11,720 nt of DNA from JALZVT01 sp964519335. GTDB lineage: Bacteria; Pseudomonadota; Gammaproteobacteria; Pseudomonadales; Azotimanducaceae. A program made the translations under genes and the position numbers. Below, piece by piece: positions 1 to 7,373 of this stretch. Each line of letters opens with the position of its first letter. Positions within the stretch are counted from its first letter, which is position 1. The notes under the pieces were generated by a model, which was given only the letters and a program-made list of their open reading frames with translations, was not told where the DNA came from and did not search any database. Where the stretch lies: assembly GCA_964519335.1 (NCBI GenBank), contig CAZFIA010000129.1, positions 1 through 11,720 on the forward strand, read 5' to 3'.

Positions 1-117
1 GCATGAAGGGGCTTTAGAGCCCCTAGCGCGCTCGACATCGCCGAGAAATCGACCTGTGTAAACAAGCGTTATCAGGGTCAGAGTGACGCCGACACGCAAT
101 GCCGTCTTAAGAGTCAT
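1..117 (-). CDS. Partial membrane protein, N-terminus only (runs off left edge)
   Basis: An open frame starts at an ATG at 117-115 and stays open to base 1, giving 39 codons. The product begins MTLKTALRVG, followed by a hydrophobic stretch (about residues 7-25: VGVTLTLITLVYTGRFLG) and then a charged segment, as expected for a first transmembrane helix or signal anchor. The ATG overlaps the stop of the upstream hydrolase gene by 11 bases, matching the overlapping style of the whole operon, which is the main reason to believe it. No strong Shine-Dalgarno sequence is visible, so translational coupling is likely. The family cannot be named from 39 residues; a flippase-like or other polytopic membrane protein would fit the context, but that is inference. 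Confidence 0.6.
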   Translation of the reverse strand, partial: MTLKTALRVGVTLTLITLVYTGRFLGDVERARGSKAPSC

Positions 118-1531
118 TAGATGCAACGTTATCAGGAGCGTCTTTGGCAGTTGCCAAGCCGTCGGCATCCACGGAACTTTCAGTCACTGGAAACAGATCC
201 GCGACGAGTTGTGGGCTTGAGCGCTGAAAAAATACCATCGCGCTAACCTGCAGTGAATCCAGATAGTGATCGGTGGGGAGCGCTTGACGCTCAACATCCG
301 GGTATGAAAGGCAATTAAAAAGCTGGTCGCGGGTGGCCACCAGGTTCTCGTGTTCGCGCGAAAACTGCACAAATTTCAAGGCTCTTTGGCTTTCATTGCT
401 GGGTTGCTTCAGGTTTGCCAGATAGGTTTGGCCCGCAGGAGTGTCTGAGCAGTAGTTCTGATTGAGGTAATAAAGATCGCGAATCTGTTTCCACTTCTCC
501 CGCGATACAACGTTTGAATTTAGTAGTCCGCGATCAATATGAAATCGACTGTACCAGTAGTCTTCGCGCTCTTGGTCTTCGGCATAGAGTCCGGCACCAA
601 ACACCAAAACACTTGATACCTTTGACTCGCCAGCGGTAAACAGACGCAGCGCCTCGGTGGCGCCTTGAGAGTGCCCCATCACTACCGTGTTTGTGCAGCC
701 ACTGAGTGCCATTTGATTGAGCACTGACTGACTTAGGTGAGCCGGATCCCAAACCGCTGTGGGCGCGTCAACCGACGGAGCAGGGGATGCACCAAACCCT
801 GGATGATCTACCGCAAACAGGCGCTGTCCAGCCTGTATGGCAGCACGGCCAATAGTCCTCGCTGTACTTTGCAACGAAGCCGTGCTTGCGGCGCCGTGAA
901 ACAACAGGGCGCAATTCTCGCCAGTTTCTGGATAGCGCGACTGCCAGTACACGCTGCCCGGTTGGGCGCTGCCCGTTGCACTTCCCCCCAGGGTTCTCTT
1001 GTAAAACCAAAGTGGTGCGGCCCCTTCGGGCTGCAGATTCACAATTTGTAAGAGAGAGTGGTTAGTTACGTAAGTCTCGATAGGAGGGCGATAGTAACGC
1101 TCAACTAAGAACCCACAGCAGATCAAGCCCGCGATCAATACGAACTGATGTAGTCGGATCCGCGGTTCGCCCCGAGTGTTGTATCTTGAGAGCAATAGAC
1201 GAGCGGCCAGCTGGTCAAACACTGCAAGTGCGACAAGAAAGATAATCACGGGCGGCGTCTGGCTGTACCAGACCAACGCTGCACCAAACAGCAGCTCAAA
1301 ACCTATCAGCGGAATCCAGCGAGACTCAAACTTCGCCCAGAGGATGCCTAGCGGCAAGCACAGCAGTGCCACATACAAAGGTGTGCTGTATCCCGCCCAG
1401 GCCGCTGCAGCCCAGAGCCCAAGCAGGCGAAAAAAGCCGGACACCGAACTCCACCCCGCGAGCATGGCAAAACGGGAAGCTATATAGCCGCCTCCCGCGA
1501 TAACCATTAGCGGTAGTGCAAACTCAATCAT
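107..1531 (-). CDS. Membrane-anchored alpha/beta hydrolase
   Basis: The product has 474 residues from the ATG at 1531. The first ~145 residues are mostly hydrophobic, with about five to six predicted membrane segments (roughly 2-20, 32-48, 50-66, 73-90, 94-112, 128-145). A soluble alpha/beta hydrolase domain follows: an HG oxyanion-type motif (LLFHGAA, ~209-215), a DHPGFGASP strand-turn (~242-250), the nucleophile elbow GHSQG (286-290, Ser288), and a late DHYL motif as the likely catalytic His. This suggests an esterase, lipase or acyl-transfer enzyme with its domain held at the membrane; the substrate is unknown. The start at 1531 is preferred over the upstream 1558 start because ATG and the previous gene's TGA overlap as ATGA, a coupling signature. 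In an acylated-glycan locus it could remove or transfer acyl groups, which is inference. Confidence 0.85.
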   Translation of the reverse strand: MIEFALPLMVIAGGGYIASRFAMLAGWSSVSGFFRLLGLWAAAAWAGYSTPLYVALLCLPLGILWAKFESRWIPLIGFELLFGAALVWYSQTPPVIIFLVALAVFDQLAARLLLSRYNTRGEPRIRLHQFVLIAGLICCGFLVERYYRPPIETYVTNHSLLQIVNLQPEGAAPLWFYKRTLGGSATGSAQPGSVYWQSRYPETGENCALLFHGAASTASLQSTARTIGRAAIQAGQRLFAVDHPGFGASPAPSVDAPTAVWDPAHLSQSVLNQMALSGCTNTVVMGHSQGATEALRLFTAGESKVSSVLVFGAGLYAEDQEREDYWYSRFHIDRGLLNSNVVSREKWKQIRDLYYLNQNYCSDTPAGQTYLANLKQPSNESQRALKFVQFSREHENLVATRDQLFNCLSYPDVERQALPTDHYLDSLQVSAMVFFQRSSPQLVADLFPVTESSVDADGLATAKDAPDNVASNDS

Positions 1532-2517
1532 TTGAGTAGACCTTCGTCGTTGTACCACTCATAGGTTCGGCGCAGGCCTGTGTCGAGCGGTACGCTCGGG
1601 TGGTAACCGATGAGCCGGGTCGCCTTGGCTTCTGTGAATGCGCGATCCAGTAAAAAGAACTCTACTCTCCGGGGATACAACGGGGCCTGAACGCCGATGC
1701 GTTTGCAAATCCAATCGCAGACATGTGCGGCCCATACGACCGGCCAGGCGGGTATCCGAAAGCGCGGAGTGGGTTTGCTCATAACGTTTGCTATGCGCTG
1801 GACGAGTTCATTTAGGTCAGTGTATTCCGGGCCACAGAGGGTAAACACTTCACCAATGGCGTCAGGATGGCTGGCTGCCAGCAGCATCCCGTCGATCAGA
1901 TCGTCAATATAAGTTAAGTGATAAAGCGTTTTGCCGTTGCCGATCATAAGAAAGACACCCTTGCCGATCGCTTTATAGAGTTTGAGAAAGCGCGTATCCC
2001 CAGGGCCATATATTCCAACGGGTCGCACAACGCTTACGCCTAGACCAGACGCTGCAAATTCCAAGGCTACCTTCTCGCCTTCGAGCTTGGATTCCTGATA
2101 GTGATCACCGGGATTCATTCGGTAGTCTTCAGCCGCAGGCGGTTCGGTAATTTCTCCTTGGACCCCTACAGTTGAGCAATGTACAAAGCGTTTTATGCCT
2201 GCATCTTGTGCTGCCTGCAATAGCGTCCGGGTAGCCTCAACGTTGACGGCGAAAAACTCGGATTCATCGGCAAGCTCAGTTCGATACGCAGCGGCGACGT
2301 GGAACACGGCCGTGATATCGGCGCCGCTGAAAACCTCTTTAATTCTCGCTGAATCCTGCAAATCGACGACTACGCACTCAACACCTGCTGCAATAAGAGC
2401 GCTTGTGTCTGAGGTCTCGCGCACTAGCGCGATTACGTCTTGTCCATCTGCGCGTAGACGCTGGGCTAGTGCACCACCGGTAAATCCTGTTGCGCCGGTT
2501 ACTACATAACGACTCAT
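1528..2517 (-). CDS. NAD(P)-dependent epimerase/dehydratase family (extended SDR)
   Basis: The product has 329 residues. The N-terminal Rossmann motif is TGATGFTGG (residues 7-15; GxxGxxG at 8, 11, 14). The catalytic set is visible as CSTVGV (Ser115/Thr116) and YQESK (Tyr140, Lys144). A VRPVGIYGPGD segment follows, typical of extended SDRs acting on nucleotide sugars, steroids or flavonoid-like ketones (epimerase/3-beta-HSD/dihydroflavonol-reductase-like). The exact substrate cannot be assigned; in this cluster a nucleotide-sugar or lipid-linked sugar is the natural guess. The start at 2517 is chosen over 2538 because its ATG overlaps the upstream amidotransferase TGA in an ATGA junction and lies directly before the first beta strand. 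Its own stop overlaps the hydrolase start in the same way, so translation of the three genes is probably coupled. Confidence 0.9.
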   Translation of the reverse strand: MSRYVVTGATGFTGGALAQRLRADGQDVIALVRETSDTSALIAAGVECVVVDLQDSARIKEVFSGADITAVFHVAAAYRTELADESEFFAVNVEATRTLLQAAQDAGIKRFVHCSTVGVQGEITEPPAAEDYRMNPGDHYQESKLEGEKVALEFAASGLGVSVVRPVGIYGPGDTRFLKLYKAIGKGVFLMIGNGKTLYHLTYIDDLIDGMLLAASHPDAIGEVFTLCGPEYTDLNELVQRIANVMSKPTPRFRIPAWPVVWAAHVCDWICKRIGVQAPLYPRRVEFFLLDRAFTEAKATRLIGYHPSVPLDTGLRRTYEWYNDEGLLK

Positions 2518-4406
2518 AAGCGAGATCCATCTAACCATTTGTCTGACCAGGCCTGAAAAACGATCAGCGACCAGAGGCGGTGACTATGGTTAGCCTTGTT
2601 TGCCATATGCTCGTTGACCAGGCGTTGGGTGTAGTCGGCATTAAATATGCCTTGCTTCTCTAACCTCTCCCGAGACAGGAAGTTATCGACCAGCGATGAA
2701 AAATCGTTAACCAGCCACTGTTTGATGGGAATACTGAAACCTTCCTTATTCCGGTACACGCAGCTGTGGGGGACATGTTGCGCCGCGAGTTCTTTAAGTA
2801 AAGGTTTGGTTTCACCGCCACTGAGCTTGTGCTCACCCGGCATGCGAAACACGGTTTGCATGAGCTCTGGGTCGAGAAACGGGACTCGAGTTTCCAGAGA
2901 CACCGCCATGGACATCCGATCAATCTTTGGCAAGCAGTTATCAGTAAGGTAACTGTAGGCGTCGATGTAGAGGGCCTGGTTAACAGGGTCAAGCTCATCA
3001 CATGCGTTTCGTAGCCGCTCAATGTGGCCGTAAACGTCTTGCGCGGCGGCGGCCTCACCGACCATTTGTTCTTTTAGCTCTTCTGCGGTAGCGAACAGAC
3101 GCCACCGGGCGTGACCCAGACGCTCCGGTAGAGAGCCCCCCTGAGTGAAGCGCTTAATCTTGTTGATGACTCCCTTTTTTTGTGACGTTGGGGGCAATAA
3201 GTCGGTAACAGAAGGTATCAACGAACTTCGCAACAGATCGGGGAGCTTGTCGTAGTAGGCACCGTAGTGCTGAGCAACGTAGGTATCGTAGCCGCCAAAC
3301 ATTTCGTCGCCACCATCGCCCGACAATGCAACCGTGACGTGTTTTTTGGTCATACGGCTAACCAGATAGGTGGGGAAGATGGAGAAATCTCCGATGGGAT
3401 CATCCATGTGATACATAAGTTGATCAAACAGACCAAGTGCATCCGGGTCGATCACCTCACTGGTGTGATCGACCCCCAAATGATTCGCTACCACGCGGGC
3501 GTACTCGAGCTCATTGTAGGAAGGGTCTTCAAAACCAATGCTGAAGGTGCGTGTTTGCTCCCTGCGCTCTCTTCCCATGTGGGCGACGATGAGAGACGAA
3601 TCAACACCGCCTGAAAGAAACGCGCCCAGCGGGACATCGCTGACCAACTGGTCTTGCACTGATCGCTTAAGCATGGCGCCCAGTTCATCCCGCCAATCTT
3701 CGCGGCTACGAGAGGGAATCTCTTGAGCGTTCGCGATAGACCAGTACTGATTGATGGTGCTGGTGCGCTGGTTTAAGTCAAAACGCAAAAAAGTGCCAGG
3801 GCACAATCGACGAACGTCTTTGAATAGCGTGCGCTCTTCGGGGACATACTCCCAGGCCAGAAACTCTTGCAAGGCCAGAGTATCGAGTTGACGCGGCATG
3901 CTGTGGTACGCGAGAAGGCTCTTGATTTCTGACCCCCATACCAGTGTGTCAGCAAGTTGGGCTATATAAAGGGGTTTTATGCCTATGTGGTCTCTGACAA
4001 GCAGCAGCTGATTACGCACCTGATCGAAAATTGCGATCGCAAACATGCCGTTCAGGCGCTCAAACAGTGACTCCCCCCAGGCTTCATAGCCGGTTGCGAC
4101 TACTTCGGTGTCAGAGTTAGTGCGGAAACTGAAACCTGCAGCGATGAGTTCAGCGCGCAGTTCCTTATAGTTGTACAACTCGCCATTGTAGGTAATGACT
4201 GCCTTATTATTCGCTGAGGTTACCGGTTGATTGCCGGATTTGAGATCAATCACAGCCAGCCGCTGCATTCCCATGTGCACGCCAGGGTAGTAGCCGAGCC
4301 CCTGATCGTCGGGTCCGCGATGTTGAATCCGCTGGCACATCTGCGCCAGCACTTCCGGCGCTGCAGAAAGTGCACCTGCACCAGCGATTCCTGCTATGCC
4401 ACACAT
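2514..4406 (-). CDS. asnB: Asparagine synthase (glutamine-hydrolysing) type amidotransferase
   Basis: The product has 630 residues, the usual length for the AsnB family. It starts MCGIAGI, so after Met removal Cys2 is the N-terminal nucleophile of a class II glutaminase domain, with HRGPD (~29-33), YNGELYN (~73-79) and SDTEV (98-102) present. The C-terminal synthetase domain has the PP-loop SGGVDSS (265-271) and SGDGGDE (362-368), plus the DRMSM and ETRVPFLD motifs near the end. The enzyme makes an amide from a carboxylate using Gln and ATP. AsnB paralogues in polysaccharide or exosortase-linked loci are thought to amidate sugar acids or other cell-surface acids, so the target here may be a uronic acid rather than aspartate; this is inferred from neighbours. 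The start ATG shares one base with the upstream glycosyltransferase stop (TGATG), suggesting coupled translation. Confidence 0.95.
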   Translation of the reverse strand: MCGIAGIAGAGALSAAPEVLAQMCQRIQHRGPDDQGLGYYPGVHMGMQRLAVIDLKSGNQPVTSANNKAVITYNGELYNYKELRAELIAAGFSFRTNSDTEVVATGYEAWGESLFERLNGMFAIAIFDQVRNQLLLVRDHIGIKPLYIAQLADTLVWGSEIKSLLAYHSMPRQLDTLALQEFLAWEYVPEERTLFKDVRRLCPGTFLRFDLNQRTSTINQYWSIANAQEIPSRSREDWRDELGAMLKRSVQDQLVSDVPLGAFLSGGVDSSLIVAHMGRERREQTRTFSIGFEDPSYNELEYARVVANHLGVDHTSEVIDPDALGLFDQLMYHMDDPIGDFSIFPTYLVSRMTKKHVTVALSGDGGDEMFGGYDTYVAQHYGAYYDKLPDLLRSSLIPSVTDLLPPTSQKKGVINKIKRFTQGGSLPERLGHARWRLFATAEELKEQMVGEAAAAQDVYGHIERLRNACDELDPVNQALYIDAYSYLTDNCLPKIDRMSMAVSLETRVPFLDPELMQTVFRMPGEHKLSGGETKPLLKELAAQHVPHSCVYRNKEGFSIPIKQWLVNDFSSLVDNFLSRERLEKQGIFNADYTQRLVNEHMANKANHSHRLWSLIVFQAWSDKWLDGSRL

Positions 4407-5674
4407 CAGGTAACTAGCTCGAGCAGCCGATTCAGTTTTTGCGTGTAAACAGGCCTGGCGTAGTGCTCTGCATAGTGAGCCTTGGCGGCATCGACCAGCT
4501 TCGTGCCTAGTTCCGGGGTATCAAGCAATGCCCTAATGCCATCCGCCATGCCTTCTGCGGTGGGTTCCACCAGCACTGCAAGGTCATCGGTAAGCACTTG
4601 TGTGTGCGAATAGATTTTGGTCGCAACCAGTGGCACGCCGCACGCAAGCTGTTCGTATGTTTTCAGGGGCGTGTTTGTGCCTGAACTGCGCGGCGACAGA
4701 ATAATATCGGCGTTAGCGGCCAGGAAACGAGCGTCTCGCGGAATGATCTGACCTAAAAACTGGACGTGCTCTGATGCACCGAGTTCGTCGGCCATTGCTT
4801 TGAAACTCGCGACTTGCTCTTCGGAGCCTCCGGCAATTATTAAGGCGAAGTCGTCCCGCTGTGCGGCCAGTTGGCTCACGCCTTTGAGCAGAATGTCTAT
4901 GCCTTGATAGGACTCCAGAGTGCCCGCGTAAACCACCGCAGTTTTGCCCTTGGCGAGCAGTTTTGGATCAGGCGGGTTCGTGCCCACGCCATTACATGTT
5001 GGGCTTGTCGGTGAGGCGGAATTAGGGTTGGTTGTAGCGACCGGCGTTGCCATAACCACATCTTCAAAAATCGAGTTTTCGATTAGTTCGTGCTTAGGCA
5101 TGGCCCAGGGAGCAAGCTTTGCAACTTGATCGCGCAAGGCCGGGCAAATGGTGATGATGGCATCTGCTGCCCGCAGTGAACGCACTTCCAGAAACTCAAA
5201 CACATTTTTCAACAATCGAGACTTGGAGTAACCAAAATTGTCGAGCTGTTCCGGCAGCGAGGAGTGCATGTCATAGATCAAGCGATAGCCAAATATTGGC
5301 TTCATGAACGCAGCAAAAAACACGGCCTCTTCATGCGCATGGACGACGTCGTATTTTCGACTTATCACGAGCCACAGAAACTTGAAGAACATAAACCCAT
5401 CGTGCACAAGTTTTGCCGCGGATGGTCCGGTCTTCACCGGTCCTAGAAAAGAAAGCCGTGGACCGCGAATCAGATCCACGTTGTCGATAGCAACATCTGA
5501 ACCCTGACCGTAAGTTAACAAGTCTATCTCGTAGCCAAGTTCTGCGGTGACCATTGAACGGTAGTAGACGGAAAACGGCGTACCCCGGGGCGAGAAAAAA
5601 GGCTGTGGAGCAAGCACAAGCATTTTCTGCTTTTGGTTCTGCTTCCGCTGTTGGGACTGACTGTTCTCAACCAC
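4406..5674 (-). CDS. Glycosyltransferase family 4 (GT-B fold)
   Basis: The product has 422 residues from a GTG at 5674. The N-terminal domain opens with MLVLAPQPFFSPRGTP, an N-terminus common in GT4 enzymes of exopolysaccharide and exosortase-type loci, and carries VVHAHEE (~110-116). The C-terminal donor domain has VVYAGTLESYQGID (~247-260) and the signature SGTNTPLKTYEQLACG (331-346) ending in VPLVAT. It probably transfers a sugar from a nucleotide donor to a lipid-linked or surface glycan at the inner face of the membrane. The first 17 residues are a Gln/Lys-rich tail with no counterpart in the usual family start, so an ATG at 5623 (405 residues) is an equally plausible start; the GTG is supported by an 8-base overlap with the upstream gene and a GGTGG seven bases before it. 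A Pro/Ser/Thr/Asn-rich segment (~209-237) lies between the two domains. Confidence 0.9.
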   Translation of the reverse strand: MVENSQSQQRKQNQKQKMLVLAPQPFFSPRGTPFSVYYRSMVTAELGYEIDLLTYGQGSDVAIDNVDLIRGPRLSFLGPVKTGPSAAKLVHDGFMFFKFLWLVISRKYDVVHAHEEAVFFAAFMKPIFGYRLIYDMHSSLPEQLDNFGYSKSRLLKNVFEFLEVRSLRAADAIITICPALRDQVAKLAPWAMPKHELIENSIFEDVVMATPVATTNPNSASPTSPTCNGVGTNPPDPKLLAKGKTAVVYAGTLESYQGIDILLKGVSQLAAQRDDFALIIAGGSEEQVASFKAMADELGASEHVQFLGQIIPRDARFLAANADIILSPRSSGTNTPLKTYEQLACGVPLVATKIYSHTQVLTDDLAVLVEPTAEGMADGIRALLDTPELGTKLVDAAKAHYAEHYARPVYTQKLNRLLELVT

Positions 5675-6464
5675 TAGAAGGCCACCGTTTGCGTTTTTGC
5701 ATTAAGAGTTGGTTGCGTACAAAACGCAGTAAGGACTCGCCCTCGCCAAAAGACTCAGGCGCTGCTCCGTTGGCGATAAGGCTTTTCATATCGGCAAACG
5801 GCGTATCGTTAGTGACTTCGCCTTCGACAAAGGCGCCAAAGCTTGCCACCTTATGTTCTTCACCGCGCATCGGAAGTGGGTCACTTCCAGACAACAGGCA
5901 GTGCCCGCGCTCTAAGCCGTCGAGCAGCAAGGCTGGTGTTGGTGTCCCGTTCAATCGACCACTGTTGTCACCTAATAAGAGCTGGGTTCCAAAAGTATCG
6001 AGTAGCGATGCCACAAGCGTGCCGCGAGCGCCTAGCCATTTACCAAAACCCCATGGCAGCAGCGGAATGGCGCCAGCGTCCAGTGCGGCTTGCACTACGA
6101 CTTCGGCAGGCTGGCCATCTGGGTACTTGGCGTTTTGTCCGAGCATAAGCACTTCGATGTCTTCTGCCGTTATGCATTGATGTCCGGCAATAACCAGTAG
6201 CTCGGCGTTGTCGGTCTGGCGCTTCAGTCTAAGGCTCTGAGCTTCTTCTGTCGGGAAGCACTGCCAGTTCGTCTGCGCCAGCGAATCGGGTTCTAACAGG
6301 GACCCAAACCAATTGTCAGTTGCGCTCTCAGCCATGCATAAAATACGCACGGCATGACCTTCGGACTGACGTTCAAAGCCCGCGCTCGCTGCGTCGAGAA
6401 AGCGCTGGGTGTCATAATCCGAATAATAGTGTACGTGGGCGTCTATTAGTGCACCGGAACGCAT
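5667..6464 (-). CDS. PHP-like putative metal-dependent hydrolase
   Basis: The product has 265 residues from the ATG at 6464, chosen because GGAGGGAG lies about 10 bases upstream and because DAHVHYY (residues 8-14, Asp8/His10/His12) then sits at the very N-terminus as in PHP and amidohydrolase-like enzymes. In-frame starts at 6527 and 6560 would add a poorly folded Cys/Pro-rich leader and look spurious. Later segments resemble PHP motifs in spacing: VIAGHQCITAEDIEVLMLG (~91-109), IPLLPWGFGKW (~133-143), LLLGDNSGRL (~162-171) and SGSDPLP (~192-198). Several expected metal ligands are altered, so activity is uncertain. As first gene of the leftward operon it may act as a phosphoesterase or deacylase in glycan synthesis, but no function is proven. 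Its stop lies inside the start of the glycosyltransferase gene. Confidence 0.75.
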   Translation of the reverse strand: MRSGALIDAHVHYYSDYDTQRFLDAASAGFERQSEGHAVRILCMAESATDNWFGSLLEPDSLAQTNWQCFPTEEAQSLRLKRQTDNAELLVIAGHQCITAEDIEVLMLGQNAKYPDGQPAEVVVQAALDAGAIPLLPWGFGKWLGARGTLVASLLDTFGTQLLLGDNSGRLNGTPTPALLLDGLERGHCLLSGSDPLPMRGEEHKVASFGAFVEGEVTNDTPFADMKSLIANGAAPESFGEGESLLRFVRNQLLMQKRKRWPSSG

Positions 6465-6604
6465 CCAGGCAACTCCCTCCAATGGGGCTGAACTGTCGCC
6501 CGAATGGCGGCAGCAAGGGTTAATCATTAATGCAGGTATTGTAGGGGCGCAGACCAGCATGTCCTATACACAGTTCCAAGTTTCCGTAGCGCATGGCAAT
6601 AAAG

Positions 6605-6628
6605 ACCGTCATTCAAAAAAGTGACGGT
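6605..6628. repeat. Inverted repeat ACCGTCA-N10-TGACGGT
   Basis: Perfect 7-base arms at 6605-6611 and 6622-6628 are separated by an A-rich spacer; two further inner pairs (one T-G wobble) would make a 9-pair stem with a 6-base loop. Centred in a divergent promoter region, it could be an operator for a dimeric regulator. This is inference from position and symmetry only. Confidence 0.5.
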
Positions 6629-6644
6629 AAGAAGCCGGGGCAAA

Positions 6645-6686
6645 GGAATAGGTGCACAGATTTTTGGGGCTTGGTTTGCCTATTCC
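6645..6686. repeat. Inverted repeat GGAATAGG-N26-CCTATTCC
   Basis: Perfect 8-base arms at 6645-6652 and 6679-6686, 26 bases apart, lie beside the ACCGTCA inverted repeat. Centre-to-centre spacing is 34 bases, about three helical turns, which would suit binding of two regulator units on one face of the DNA. No known regulator is recognised. Confidence 0.45.
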
Positions 6687-6830
6687 ATGCAAACTACGTC
6701 CCACGGTTCTCAGTCAGTTGCCAGCGCTTACATTTCTTAGGGTCTTCTCGTCTCAAGCCTTGGTATCATGCGCCTTTCCGGGGCCTAACAGGCTCTTTTT
6801 CAATTGCATTTCCGACACGCATAGATCGTC

Positions 6831-7364
6831 ATGGCAAAATCTGGCCTAGCCAAAGGTCTTCAACGCATGCTCACGCCGTCATTTGTAGTCACGGCGTACT
6901 ACCTGCTCAAGTATGGAGCCAAGGTGAGTCCGCGCGCGGAAGTGGATTTGTCAAAAAATTTGCGCTTTGGCAAAGACTGCACCATCAGTTCCTTTGTAAA
7001 GATCAAGGCAATTGACGGACCGGTCACCTTTGGCAATCGGGCTGGCATTGCCATCGGGTGCTTCATCGCGGCAGGCGAGGCGGGCATTCAAATCGGCGAG
7101 AACTTTATATGCGGTGCAAACGTAAACATAGTTGCCACAAACTATAATCACAGTGAAATAGGCGTGCATCTGGAAGATCAGGGCTCGAGCTCTAAAGGCA
7201 TCACCATTGGTGATAATGTGTGGATTGGTTCAGGGTGTACTATCACTGATGGAGCAGTAATTGGTGACAACGTGATCGTTGCCGCGAACAGTCTCGTGAA
7301 CAGACGGTATAAGAGCAATCTTATATTGCAGGGCAACCCTGCAAAGACCGTTTTGAAACGTTAG
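6831..7364 (+). CDS. Left-handed beta-helix (hexapeptide repeat) acyltransferase
   Basis: The product has 177 residues, made largely of hexapeptide repeats ([LIV]-G-x-x-x-x), for example VTFGNRAGIAIG, IQIGENFICGANV, ITIGDNVWIGSGCTI and AVIGDNVIV. The NYNH motif (104-107) supplies His107, the likely general base, in a loop before the longer helix coils, as in WcaF/NodL/maltose-type O- or N-acetyltransferases. It ends with LQGNPAKTVLKR, the usual terminal coil of this family (GNPAK). These enzymes work as trimers and transfer acetyl or larger acyl groups from CoA or a carrier protein to a sugar hydroxyl or amine. As first gene of an operon with a carrier protein and ligase, it is the best candidate for the final transfer step here, possibly using an ACP-bound donor; that is inference. 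No strong ribosome binding site is seen before the ATG. Confidence 0.88.
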   Translation: MAKSGLAKGLQRMLTPSFVVTAYYLLKYGAKVSPRAEVDLSKNLRFGKDCTISSFVKIKAIDGPVTFGNRAGIAIGCFIAAGEAGIQIGENFICGANVNIVATNYNHSEIGVHLEDQGSSSKGITIGDNVWIGSGCTITDGAVIGDNVIVAANSLVNRRYKSNLILQGNPAKTVLKR

Positions 7365-7373
7365 AGGATCACC

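Larger units (their letters stand above)
6465..6830. promoter_or_regulatory. Divergent intergenic region between two operons
   Basis: This 366-base gap separates the leftward (start 6464) and rightward (start 6831) operons and must hold both promoters. Two inverted repeats lie here (6605-6628 and 6645-6686, listed separately). On the minus strand TACAAT at 6543-6538 is a possible -10 box, and on the plus strand TATCAT at 6764-6769; neither has a convincing -35 partner at 17 bases, so neither is claimed. Just before the rightward operon, GCCTAACAGGC (6783-6793) is followed by a T-rich run (6794-6800), a weak attenuator-like element. No protein-coding gene is supported here. Confidence 0.55.

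Noticed and set aside
7..24. Hairpin AGGGGCT-TTAG-AGCCCCT resembling a terminator for the leftward operon
   Set aside because: No T-run follows on the minus strand, and the hairpin lies inside the open frame that starts at 117, where it encodes ordinary residues.
331..352. Missing first Glu of the EX7E motif in the glycosyltransferase (residue numbers, not bases)
   Set aside because: The SGTNTPLK-x-YE form is normal for a known subgroup of GT4 enzymes, so it is not a defect.
5554..6180. 208-residue plus-strand open frame
   Set aside because: It lies opposite the well-supported PHP-like and glycosyltransferase genes; the Ser/Pro/Ala-rich composition is typical of an antisense shadow.
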